DNA from: JBBRLA01 sp038231615
GTDB taxonomy: Bacteria > Myxococcota_A > Polyangia > Palsa-1104 > JAEUJZ01
Reading direction: 5' to 3'
NCBI GenBank assembly: GCA_038231615.1
Contig: JBBRLA010000029.1
Span: forward strand, 1 to 25,637
Length of the DNA: 25,637 nucleotides
Part shown: positions 1 through 6,465 of the stretch, one piece after another
How the letters are laid out: every line of letters begins with the position of its first letter
Position numbering within the stretch: the stretch's first letter is position 1
Made by a program: the position numbers and the translations under genes
Notes under the pieces: model-generated
Told to the model about the DNA's origin: nothing
The model's input: the letters and a program-made list of their open reading frames with translations, nothing else
The model's database searches: none

Positions 1-654
1 CTGCGCGAGCCACGCATCCGGCGCATCATCGAGCCCATGCTGATCGGGTCCTATACGCCGATGGACATCCTGAATGACGATCTGGTCTACGCCCGCGACA
101 TGGGCCTGGTCACGGAGCGCCCGGTCTTGCGCATCGCCAACCCCATCTACAAGGAACTGATCCCCCGCGCGCTGACCTTTGCGATGCAGGTCAACCTGCC
201 GCACCAGACCGCCTGGTACGTGCGCGAAGGCGGCACCCTGGACATGCCGGCGATGCTGCGGGCATTCCAGCGCTTCTTCGCCGAAAACTCCGAGGCCTGG
301 CTGGGTCGCTACGATTACCATGAGGCGGGGCCGCACCTGATGCTGATGGCCTTCCTGCAACGGATCGTCAACGGCGGGGGCAGCATCCAGCGAGAATTCG
401 CCCTGGGGTCGGGACGGGCCGACTTGCTGGTGGCCTTCCACGGGGAGCGGTTCGCCCTGGAACTGAAGATCAGGAAGAGCGACCGCACCTTGCAAGAGGG
501 CATCGAACAGCTCGGCGGCTACCTGGACCGGCTGGGGATGCAAGAAGGCTATCTGATCCTGTTCGACCGGGGCAGCCGTTCCTTTGAGGAAAAGCTCTAC
601 GAGTCCGCGGCGGAAGGCCCAGCCGGCCAGCGCATCCACGTCTTCGGGGCCTGA
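1..654 (+). CDS. AAA-ATPase-like protein with C-terminal PD-(D/E)XK nuclease-like domain (5' end missing)
   Basis: The reading frame is open from base 1, so the protein starts upstream of the window; 217 codons are visible. The N-terminal part of what is seen (RIRRIIEPML..., then ANPIYKELIPRAL) matches the end of the ATPase region of AAA-like ATPases that carry a C-terminal PD-(D/E)XK domain. From about residue 75 the text is typical of that nuclease-like domain: FQRFFAENSEAWL, YHEAGPHLMLMAFLQR, then GSGRADLLV (Asp of the active site) and ALELKI (the E-x-K pair), followed by EQLGGYLDR with the usual Gln. All core nuclease residues appear present. Roughly the N-terminal half, with Walker A and B, would lie to the left. 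Members of this family are widespread in bacteria and their role is poorly defined; DNA cleavage is inferred, not shown. The end at 654 is certain. Confidence 0.8.
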   Translation: MREPRIRRIIEPMLIGSYTPMDILNDDLVYARDMGLVTERPVLRIANPIYKELIPRALTFAMQVNLPHQTAWYVREGGTLDMPAMLRAFQRFFAENSEAWLGRYDYHEAGPHLMLMAFLQRIVNGGGSIQREFALGSGRADLLVAFHGERFALELKIRKSDRTLQEGIEQLGGYLDRLGMQEGYLILFDRGSRSFEEKLYESAAEGPAGQRIHVFGA

Positions 655-900
655 GTACACCCCCCCGCCAGCAACGGCGGCGGTAGCGGTGCCACCCGGG
701 GCCGCCACCATTACACAGAACCTTCCCGAAAACGCCGTCCGTGCGGACGTCCCGAACGTCCGCGGCCCCCCCACAATCGCCACCGGCCCACCTGCCCCCC
801 CACAATCGCAACCGCCCCCCCTTGCAGTGGGCGCCGCCGTGTTTATACCCCCTCCGGCCTCAACTTCTGCGGCCCTCGACACCGATGAACGAAGGAAACC
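655..900. other. Intergenic region, C-tract rich, with a possible GC hairpin
   Basis: No gene is seen in this 246-base stretch. It has several runs of six to seven C. Inverted arms GGCGGC (676-681) and GCCGCC (701-706) could pair around a smaller GGTGCCACC palindrome after the upstream stop codon, but no T-run follows, so a terminator is only possible. A short direct repeat lies at 765-809. The ribosome binding site AAGGA at 892-896 belongs to the gene starting at 901. Confidence 0.45.
765..809. repeat. Direct repeat of a 16-base unit, 29-base period
   Basis: GCCCCCCCACAATCGC occurs at 765-780 and again at 794-809, exactly 29 bases apart. A third C-run (815-821) follows without the ACAATCGC part. 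It lies between the nuclease-like gene and the gene at 901. Function unknown. Confidence 0.75.
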
Positions 901-1538
901 ATGTTCACCCCCATCGCCTCACCCGTCGCGAATCAACTATTCGAGGTGGCCCGCGGCCTCTTTGAGTCCTGCGGCCCCTTGCCCTACGTCCCCCTGGCCC
1001 CCCCACGGCGGAAGGCACTGGGGGGCCAGCTCTTCACCGAGGCGCCCTTTCTGGTGGAATACGCGGCCGAGGGGCTCCTCTTGGACGAACCGCTCTTCTC
1101 GCACCTGCCGATCAAGGGCGCCGAGCTGCGCGAGCATCAGGAGCGCGCCGACGGGTGGCGGGCACTCGGCAACCAGGTCCGCCAACTCCTGGAATTGTGC
1201 AACGACTCCTATCTTCATGAGCAGGGGCTGGCGATCCAGAAAGCGCGGATCGTGCTCAAGCATGTCGATGGGGAAGCCGATCTGCCTTTACAAGATGACC
1301 CAAACGTCACACGACGCCAGCGGCTGCTGGGCAAGGCCGCGCAGGTGCTGGCCGATGTTCAGCGCCGGAACTTCCGGCGGGCAAAGATCAACGGGGCGCT
1401 CAAGCGCCCGCTGGATGCCGCCGATTTCAACCTCGACGTGCCGGTCGGGTCGGACAAACCCCCCAAAACCCCGGTGAACTGGACCGGGCGCGGCCCATTC
1501 AAAGTCGCTGCCCGGCTGGCGGAAAAATGGAGATATGA
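901..1538 (+). CDS. Unrecognised protein, probably frameshifted near its 3' end
   Basis: I do not recognise this protein. ATG at 901 has AAGGA four bases upstream. The frame has strongly GC-ending codons from 901 to about 1521 (about 205 residues), rich in charged helix-like text (EHQERADGWRALGNQVRQLLELCND; VTRRQRLLGKAAQVLADVQRR). After the A5 tract at 1523-1527 the GC3 bias vanishes and the frame runs on to a stop at 2493 through the next gene, giving low-complexity Gly/Ala/Arg text. If one extra A stood in that tract, or a ribosome slipped back one base on AAA (1525-1527), the protein would read ...LAEKMEI and stop at TGA 1536-1538. That stop would overlap the next ATG (1535) as ATGA, a junction type used elsewhere in this window. 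I therefore end the gene at 1538. Sequencing error, true mutation or programmed slippage cannot be told apart here. Confidence 0.55.
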
Positions 1539-2446
1539 AGATGGATACACAATCCTTGAACGTGATCGTCCTGCCGTCCCTGTTGATGGTGCTCCGCAGC
1601 CCGCCGGAGCTGATCGGAAAGGGGGTGATGACCCTGTGGGAGCTTCTGGCCCGGTCCAAGGCGGTCCCGGTCCCGACGGACGAGGCCACGACGTACGGGC
1701 GGCTGGCCAACCTGAATGCGCCGGAGGTGGACGCGGCCTACACCTTCGTGTTGAGCACCATCCCGGAAGTGGCGACGGGCTCGGGGGTCAGCTCGGCGTA
1801 CCTGACCGGGTCGGCCAGCAAGGAGATGGCGCTGACCCGGGTGGAGGGGACGCTGACCGACCTGGCCAACGACACGGTGGACGGGATGCTGATCCTGCGG
1901 GCGGGGCTCTACGGCATCCGGGTCCACGCCGACGGGGTGGTGGACCGGCGGCTGACCACGCTGACCGAACCGCTGGCGATGTACCGGCTGAAGGGGGCGT
2001 GGGCCGACGTGCTGATGGTCGAGGGGCAGGCCCCGGCGCTGGCGGCGGCGACGCAGAAGCTGGGGCAGAAGCGGAAGGCGGGCGTACAGTCGGCCCTGGA
2101 GTTCGGGACGGCGAACGCGGCGGAGATGAAGGACATGCAGCGTCTTTCCGAGGTGGCGAACGGAACGGGAGCGGCGGAACCCGATCGGCTGTCCCTGACC
2201 AGCCTGCTGCCATCGTCGGTGGTGGGGCGGAGCAAGTCCAAGGCGGCGCTGACGGCGACCGGGGCGGTCCCTCAGCCGGGCGGGGCGGCGGGGCCGGTCG
2301 CGGTGCCGCCGAGAAGGTCGCCGGGGCGTCCCGGGCCGATGGTGATCCCGGGGGCCGCCGGGGCACCCAGGACGCAGAACCGGGCCCACGGCAGCCCCAC
2401 GTCAGCGACGCCACGCATTCCGCGTCGGCGCCGGTCGGCACGGTAA
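1535..2446 (+). CDS. Unrecognised 303-residue protein with disordered C-terminus
   Basis: Not recognised. The frame shows strong GC3 bias, unlike the competing frame that overlaps it. Residues 1 to about 180 look folded and mostly helical, beginning with a hydrophobic stretch (SLNVIVLPSLLMVL) followed by alternating amphipathic text. Residues from about 215 onward are rich in Pro, Gly, Ala and Arg and look disordered. ATG 1535 has GGAG (1529-1532) too close for an ideal site; ATG 1541 in the same frame has the same GGAG eight bases away and is an alternative start. The true C-terminus is also unsure: the neighbouring frame ends at 2493 in an ATGA overlap with the next gene, so a second frameshift in the GC-rich tail is possible. 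It sits between two other unknown genes in one orientation, suggesting an operon. Confidence 0.7.
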   Translation: MKMDTQSLNVIVLPSLLMVLRSPPELIGKGVMTLWELLARSKAVPVPTDEATTYGRLANLNAPEVDAAYTFVLSTIPEVATGSGVSSAYLTGSASKEMALTRVEGTLTDLANDTVDGMLILRAGLYGIRVHADGVVDRRLTTLTEPLAMYRLKGAWADVLMVEGQAPALAAATQKLGQKRKAGVQSALEFGTANAAEMKDMQRLSEVANGTGAAEPDRLSLTSLLPSSVVGRSKSKAALTATGAVPQPGGAAGPVAVPPRRSPGRPGPMVIPGAAGAPRTQNRAHGSPTSATPRIPRRRRSAR

Positions 2447-2489
2447 CCCGGGGGGGTGAGATGAAAAGCACCAGGAGCAAGGAACGATC

Positions 2490-3407
2490 ATGAGCAACGT
2501 GATTCCGCAGAAGCCACACAAGCCGCACAAGAAAACCGGCCCGGGGACAGGCACCCACGGTTCGCCGGGAACGGGCGGGCATGGCGTCCACAAGCCGCAT
2601 GGGCCCACGGGCACGGTCGCCGGGGCGGCGGCGGATGGTTCGCTGGCCAGCCTGTACTTCAACCAGATCGCCGTTGGCGTGAAGACCCCGACGGTGGGCG
2701 GCGGCGGCGGCGATGCCGGGCCGATAGCGCCGTCGGCGTTGCCCGCGGGCTCGCTGGGGGTCTTCGCCGTGCCGGTGGCCGAGATCAACCAGATCGGCGA
2801 CGGGGTGATCAAGGTCCATGTGGACATGGACGCGACCACGCTGACCGACGGGCAAAGGCAACTCGTGATCAACCCCAACACCACCAGCGCCACGCTGGTG
2901 GCGCGGGCGCAGATCACGGCGATGACCGTGGATCCGGACACGGCGAAAGCCGCCGCCTTCGACCCGCTGCAGGTGGCCGGCTTCGTCGGCAAGCACGACG
3001 CTCTGCGGCAGCAGTCTCACGTCTCGGCGGTGTTCCTAGACGCAGTGGGTGGGGCCAAGCTGGTGGTGCAGGTGGATCGGTCGCTGGCCCGGGATAAGGT
3101 GAAGGCCCACGTCGTCGACACCTTGGGCACGATTTTGCCCGACGATCCGCAGCGGGTGCGCTACCAGGCAGCCCTGTCGCACATCGAGGCGGCGGAGGCC
3201 AAGGTGATGGCGAGCGTCCAGACCAAGCAGGACACCAACGCCAAGGCCCGGGAGAATGCCGTCGCCCGGGTGAACCTGGCCGAGGCGGACCTGCAATTGG
3301 CCGAGGTGCTGCACGACCTGCGTCGGGACATTCAGCCCGACCCGGCCAAGATGGCCGCCGCGGCTCAGCACCTGAAAGAGCAAGAAGCGCTGGGGCGGCG
3401 GTTCTGA
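2490..3407 (+). CDS. Unrecognised 305-residue protein with Lys/Pro/His-rich N-terminus and C-terminal coiled coil
   Basis: Not recognised. The start at ATG 2490 is supported by AAGGA (2479-2483) six bases upstream. The first 45 residues are a basic, His/Pro/Gly-rich low-complexity tail with KPHKPHKK and repeated G-T-G and K-P-H elements. A Gly run (GGGGGD) near residue 75 ends the flexible part. Residues about 80-215 look like a beta-rich fold (VAEINQIGDGVIKVHVDMD; AKLVVQVDRSLAR). Residues about 225-300 are highly charged, Ala-rich helix (AALSHIEAAEAKVMASVQTKQ; NLAEADLQLAEVLHDLRRD) and probably form a coiled coil. There is no signal peptide. It closes a run of three same-strand unknown genes and is followed by hairpins and the convergent polA gene. 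Confidence 0.8.
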   Translation: MSNVIPQKPHKPHKKTGPGTGTHGSPGTGGHGVHKPHGPTGTVAGAAADGSLASLYFNQIAVGVKTPTVGGGGGDAGPIAPSALPAGSLGVFAVPVAEINQIGDGVIKVHVDMDATTLTDGQRQLVINPNTTSATLVARAQITAMTVDPDTAKAAAFDPLQVAGFVGKHDALRQQSHVSAVFLDAVGGAKLVVQVDRSLARDKVKAHVVDTLGTILPDDPQRVRYQAALSHIEAAEAKVMASVQTKQDTNAKARENAVARVNLAEADLQLAEVLHDLRRDIQPDPAKMAAAAQHLKEQEALGRRF

Positions 3408-3410
3408 CCC

Positions 3411-3436
3411 AAAAAACCTCTGGCGAATGCCGGAGG
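3411..3436 (-). terminator. Likely rho-independent terminator of polA
   Basis: CCTCTGGC (3417-3424) and GCCGGAGG (3429-3436) are inverted arms around GAAT. On the minus strand the hairpin has one C/A mismatch and is followed directly by TTTTTT (complement of A6 at 3411-3416), as expected for a terminator about 50 bases past the polA stop. Read on the plus strand the mismatch becomes a U-G pair but no T-run follows. Confidence 0.6.
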
Positions 3437-3448
3437 GTGACCGGCGCC

Positions 3449-3474
3449 CTCCCGCTGGCGGTGGCTGGCGGGAG
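3449..3474. terminator. GC-rich hairpin between convergent genes
   Basis: CTCCCGC (3449-3455) pairs perfectly with GCGGGAG (3468-3474) around a 12-base loop. It lies between the stop at 3407 and the polA stop at 3488. No T-run follows on either strand, so it may only assist termination or protect 3' ends. Confidence 0.35.
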
Positions 3475-3487
3475 AGGCGCTGACGTT

Positions 3488-6346
3488 TCAGTCGCAGTCG
3501 GCCCAGTTCTTGCCGGCGCCGACGTCCACTTGCAGCGGCACGGAAAGGGTGAAGGCATGCTCCATGGCGTCTTTCACCAGGTCGCGGATGGCGGCCTCGC
3601 GGCCCTCCGGGGCCTCCAGCACCAGCTCGTCGTGGACCGTCAGCAGCATCCGCGTCCCCTCGGCGGCTTTCTCGGTTTCCAGGCGGCGCTGCACGTCGAT
3701 CATGGCACGCTTCAGGATGTCCGCCGCGGTCCCCTGGATGGGGGTGTTCTTGGCCATGCGCTCGGCGTAGGCGCGGGCCTGGTAGTTGCGCGTCCCGATG
3801 TCGGGCAGCGGCCGGAAGCGTCCCAAAAGCGTGCGTGCGCCGCCGTCCTGCCTGGCGCGGTTCACCAGTTCTTCCATGAAGCGCTGCACGCCGCTGTAGC
3901 GGTCGAAGTATTCCTTGATGTAGGTCTTGGCGACGGTGCGTTCGATGGACAGGCGCACCGAAAGGCCGTAGTCGGTCAGGCCGTAGACGATGCCGTAGTT
4001 GATCATCTTGGCGGCGCGGCGCATCTCGGGGCGCTTGCCGGCCTCGGGGCCGAACATCTCGATGGCGGTACGCTCGTGGACGTCCTCGCCGTTCTGGAAG
4101 CTTTTGACCAAAAGCGGGTCCTTAGACAGGTGGGCCAGCACGCGCAGCTCGATCTGAGAGTAGTCGGCGGTCAAAAGGACGTACCCGGGGGGGGCGATGA
4201 AGGCGCGGCGGATCTGCCGGCCCAGGTCAGTGCGAATGGGCACGTTCTGAAGGTTGGGTTCCGTCGAGGACAGGCGCCCGGTGGCGGCCACCACCTGGTT
4301 GTAGCTGGTGTGCAGGCGCCCGGTCCTGGCGTCGACCAGGCCGGGGAGCTGGTCGATGTACGTGTTCTTCAGCTTGGCCAGGCCGCGGTGCTCGTGGATC
4401 TTCTTGGCAATGGGGTTCTGCGCCGCCAGCGCCTCCAGCACCTCGGCGTCGGTGGAGTAGCCGGTCTTGGTTTTCTTGCCCGGCGGCAGCTTCAGCTTCT
4501 CGAAGAGCAGTTCTTGAAGCTGCTTGGGCGAACCCAGGTTGATCTCGCTGCCGGCCTCCTTCTGGACCTCGGCTTCCAGGGCGCGGAGCTGGTCGTCGAC
4601 CTCCAGGGACAGGCGGCGCAGGACAGAGGTGTCCAGGAGCACCCCATGGCACTCGATCTTGGCCAGCACCTGGCTGAGCGGCAGTTCCAGGTCGTCAAGG
4701 AGGAGGCGGCTGGCCTCATCGAGGCGGTCGCGGAGAAGAGGCGCAAGGACCAGCGCGGCCTGGGCCTCGGCGGCGGCGATGGCGCCCACCGCGTCGATCT
4801 CGAAGGTTTCCAGAGTAACGCCCTTTTTCCCCGGGCCCTGTCCGGCGCGCAGGTCCTGTCGGGTGCGCAGGGGTACGGCGGCGTCGAGGAAGCGGGCGCA
4901 CAGGGCGGGCAGGGCATGGTCGGCGCCGGCATCCAGCAGGTAGGAGCACAGTGCGGGATCGGCGCGCAGGCCGACCAGGGGCAGGCCGAAGGCGGTGAGG
5001 GCCAGGTAGGCATCCTTGGCGCCATAGACGTACTTGGGGATGGCGGGGTCGGAGAGCAGCGGCAGGAGGACGGCGAGCACCTCGTCCCGCCCGTGCTGCG
5101 CGGGTACGCCCAGGTAGCGGTGGCCGACGGGGAGGTAGAGCGGCGGGCCGCCCGGTGCGTAGAGCGCCAGGCCGCACAAGGGGAAAAGCCGGGACTCGTG
5201 GGGGGCCCCATGGCCGGTCATCTGCGCCGAGAGGCCCAGGCCGCCGGAAAGGGCACGGTCGCGGAGCGCGGCCACCGCGGCACGCAGGTCGGTGGCGGCG
5301 GTCAGGATGATGGGGGGCGTGAGGGCAAAGGGGAGGCGCTCGATCGGGGCCGCGGGCAAAAGGATGGACGGCGGCGGGCCGGCGGTGGACGAGCCGACGG
5401 TGGGCGAACCGGCGGTGGGCGAGCCGGCGGTGGGCGAAGGCGAGCCGGGGGTCGGCAGGGAGGCCGTCGGTGCGGCCTGCGGGCTCAGACGGGTGAGCAG
5501 GCGGTGGAATTCCAGCTCCCTGAGGATCGCCTCCAGCGAGGCCATGTCGGGATCGCTTCTAAGCAGGTCCGCCGGCTTCACCTGGGTGGGCACGTCCTCG
5601 TCCAGGGTGACGAGCTGCCGGGACAGGCGCAGGGCGGCCTGGCCGGCCAAAAGGGCGGCCTTGATCTTGTCGGCGCCGCGGACGCGCACCTCGTCGATGC
5701 GCCCGAGCAGCCCGTCCAGGGAGCCGAAGTCGTTTATGAGCTGCGCCGCGGTCTTGGGGCCGATGCCCCGCACCCCAGGGACGTTGTCGACGCTGTCGCC
5801 CATCAGGGCCAGCACGTCGCCCAGCTTGTCCGGCGGGACGCCGAACTTCTCCACCACCTCCGCCGGGCCGTAGGTCAGGCCGCGGTTGCTGTCCTTCATC
5901 GTGTCGAGCAGGACGATGTCGGCGCAGCACATCTGCATCAAATCCTTGTCCGACGAGACGATGACCACCCGCATGCCGGCCCGCTGCGCCTGTCGGGCCA
6001 GGGTGGCGATCAGGTCGTCGGCCTCGACGTCGCGGGCATCCAGCACCCGGACCCCCAGGGCCCCGACCAGCCGGCGGGTCAGGTTGAACTGGGGCACAAG
6101 GTCCATTGGGGTCTCGGCGCGGTTGGCCTTGTACTCGGCATAAAGCTCGGTGCGCTTGCTGCGCCCACCGGCGTCGAAGATCACCGCCAGGTGGGTCGGG
6201 TGGTGATCGTCCAGCAGGCGCAGGAGCATGTTGGTGAAGCCGAAGACGGCGCCGGTGGGCACGCCGGCCTGGGTGGTCATCGGGGGCAGCGCATGGTAGG
6301 CGCGAAAGAGAAAATTCGAACCGTCGAGCAGGTAAAGGGTTTCCAC
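3488..6346 (-). CDS. polA: DNA polymerase I, proofreading domain degenerate
   Basis: Repair and Okazaki-fragment polymerase, 952 residues from a GTG start that gives the family N-terminus (ETLYLLDGSNFLFRAYHALPP). An upstream in-frame ATG at 6448 would add 34 residues unlike the family. Residues 1-285 form the 5' nuclease: LLDGSN, EYKANR, VEADD, SSDKDL and the helix-hairpin GDSVDNVPGVRGIGPKTA. Residues about 295-327 are a Pro/Ser/Thr linker encoded by 15-base repeats. Residues about 340-540 occupy the place of the 3'-5' exonuclease but lack its first motif: GLGLSAQMTG stands where D-x-E-T-x-G is expected, and the last Asp region reads AAAEAQAAL. Proofreading is therefore probably lost. The polymerase is complete: motif A ADYSQIELR (Asp728), motif B RRAAKMINYGIVYG (Lys780, Tyr784, Tyr788) and motif C VHDELVLE (Asp906). 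Tyr784 stands where E. coli has Phe762. It is transcribed alone, divergent from tamB. Confidence 0.97.
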   Translation of the reverse strand: METLYLLDGSNFLFRAYHALPPMTTQAGVPTGAVFGFTNMLLRLLDDHHPTHLAVIFDAGGRSKRTELYAEYKANRAETPMDLVPQFNLTRRLVGALGVRVLDARDVEADDLIATLARQAQRAGMRVVIVSSDKDLMQMCCADIVLLDTMKDSNRGLTYGPAEVVEKFGVPPDKLGDVLALMGDSVDNVPGVRGIGPKTAAQLINDFGSLDGLLGRIDEVRVRGADKIKAALLAGQAALRLSRQLVTLDEDVPTQVKPADLLRSDPDMASLEAILRELEFHRLLTRLSPQAAPTASLPTPGSPSPTAGSPTAGSPTVGSSTAGPPPSILLPAAPIERLPFALTPPIILTAATDLRAAVAALRDRALSGGLGLSAQMTGHGAPHESRLFPLCGLALYAPGGPPLYLPVGHRYLGVPAQHGRDEVLAVLLPLLSDPAIPKYVYGAKDAYLALTAFGLPLVGLRADPALCSYLLDAGADHALPALCARFLDAAVPLRTRQDLRAGQGPGKKGVTLETFEIDAVGAIAAAEAQAALVLAPLLRDRLDEASRLLLDDLELPLSQVLAKIECHGVLLDTSVLRRLSLEVDDQLRALEAEVQKEAGSEINLGSPKQLQELLFEKLKLPPGKKTKTGYSTDAEVLEALAAQNPIAKKIHEHRGLAKLKNTYIDQLPGLVDARTGRLHTSYNQVVAATGRLSSTEPNLQNVPIRTDLGRQIRRAFIAPPGYVLLTADYSQIELRVLAHLSKDPLLVKSFQNGEDVHERTAIEMFGPEAGKRPEMRRAAKMINYGIVYGLTDYGLSVRLSIERTVAKTYIKEYFDRYSGVQRFMEELVNRARQDGGARTLLGRFRPLPDIGTRNYQARAYAERMAKNTPIQGTAADILKRAMIDVQRRLETEKAAEGTRMLLTVHDELVLEAPEGREAAIRDLVKDAMEHAFTLSVPLQVDVGAGKNWADCD
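5381..5440. repeat. 15-base tandem repeat in the polA linker
   Basis: Four units of about 15 bases (5381-5395, 5396-5410, 5411-5425, 5426-5440), consensus GGCGGTGGGCGAGCC, in frame within polA. They encode the repeated Ala-Gly-Ser-Pro-Thr type linker between the 5' nuclease and the degenerate exonuclease domain. The in-frame unit length allows copy number to vary without breaking the gene. Confidence 0.8.
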
Positions 6347-6352
6347 GGGGGC

Positions 6353-6380
6353 ACTATAGCCCGGCTGACGGCGGCGACAA
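6353..6380 (-). promoter_or_regulatory. Sigma-70-type promoter of polA, leaderless transcript likely
   Basis: On the minus strand TTGTCG (6375-6380) and TATAGT (6353-6358) are separated by 16 bases. TATAGT matches the -10 consensus at five of six positions and TTGTCG matches the -35 at four. Only six bases separate the -10 box from the GTG start at 6346, so transcription should begin at or next to the start codon. There is no Shine-Dalgarno sequence, which fits a leaderless mRNA. Confidence 0.6.
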
Positions 6381-6465
6381 CCCGATCCGGCGATCGCCTG
6401 GCCCTTGATTGCAGCACAACTCGGTGCGGGCCGCAGCCCCGGCAGCATGCTACCCTCACTGAGTC

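Noticed and set aside
1539..2493. Extension of the gene at 901 through to 2493
   Set aside because: After about 1521 the GC3 bias is lost and the text becomes Gly/Arg low complexity, while another frame in the same place is clearly coding. Only its last part (2400-2493) might be real, as the tail of the 1535 gene after a second shift.
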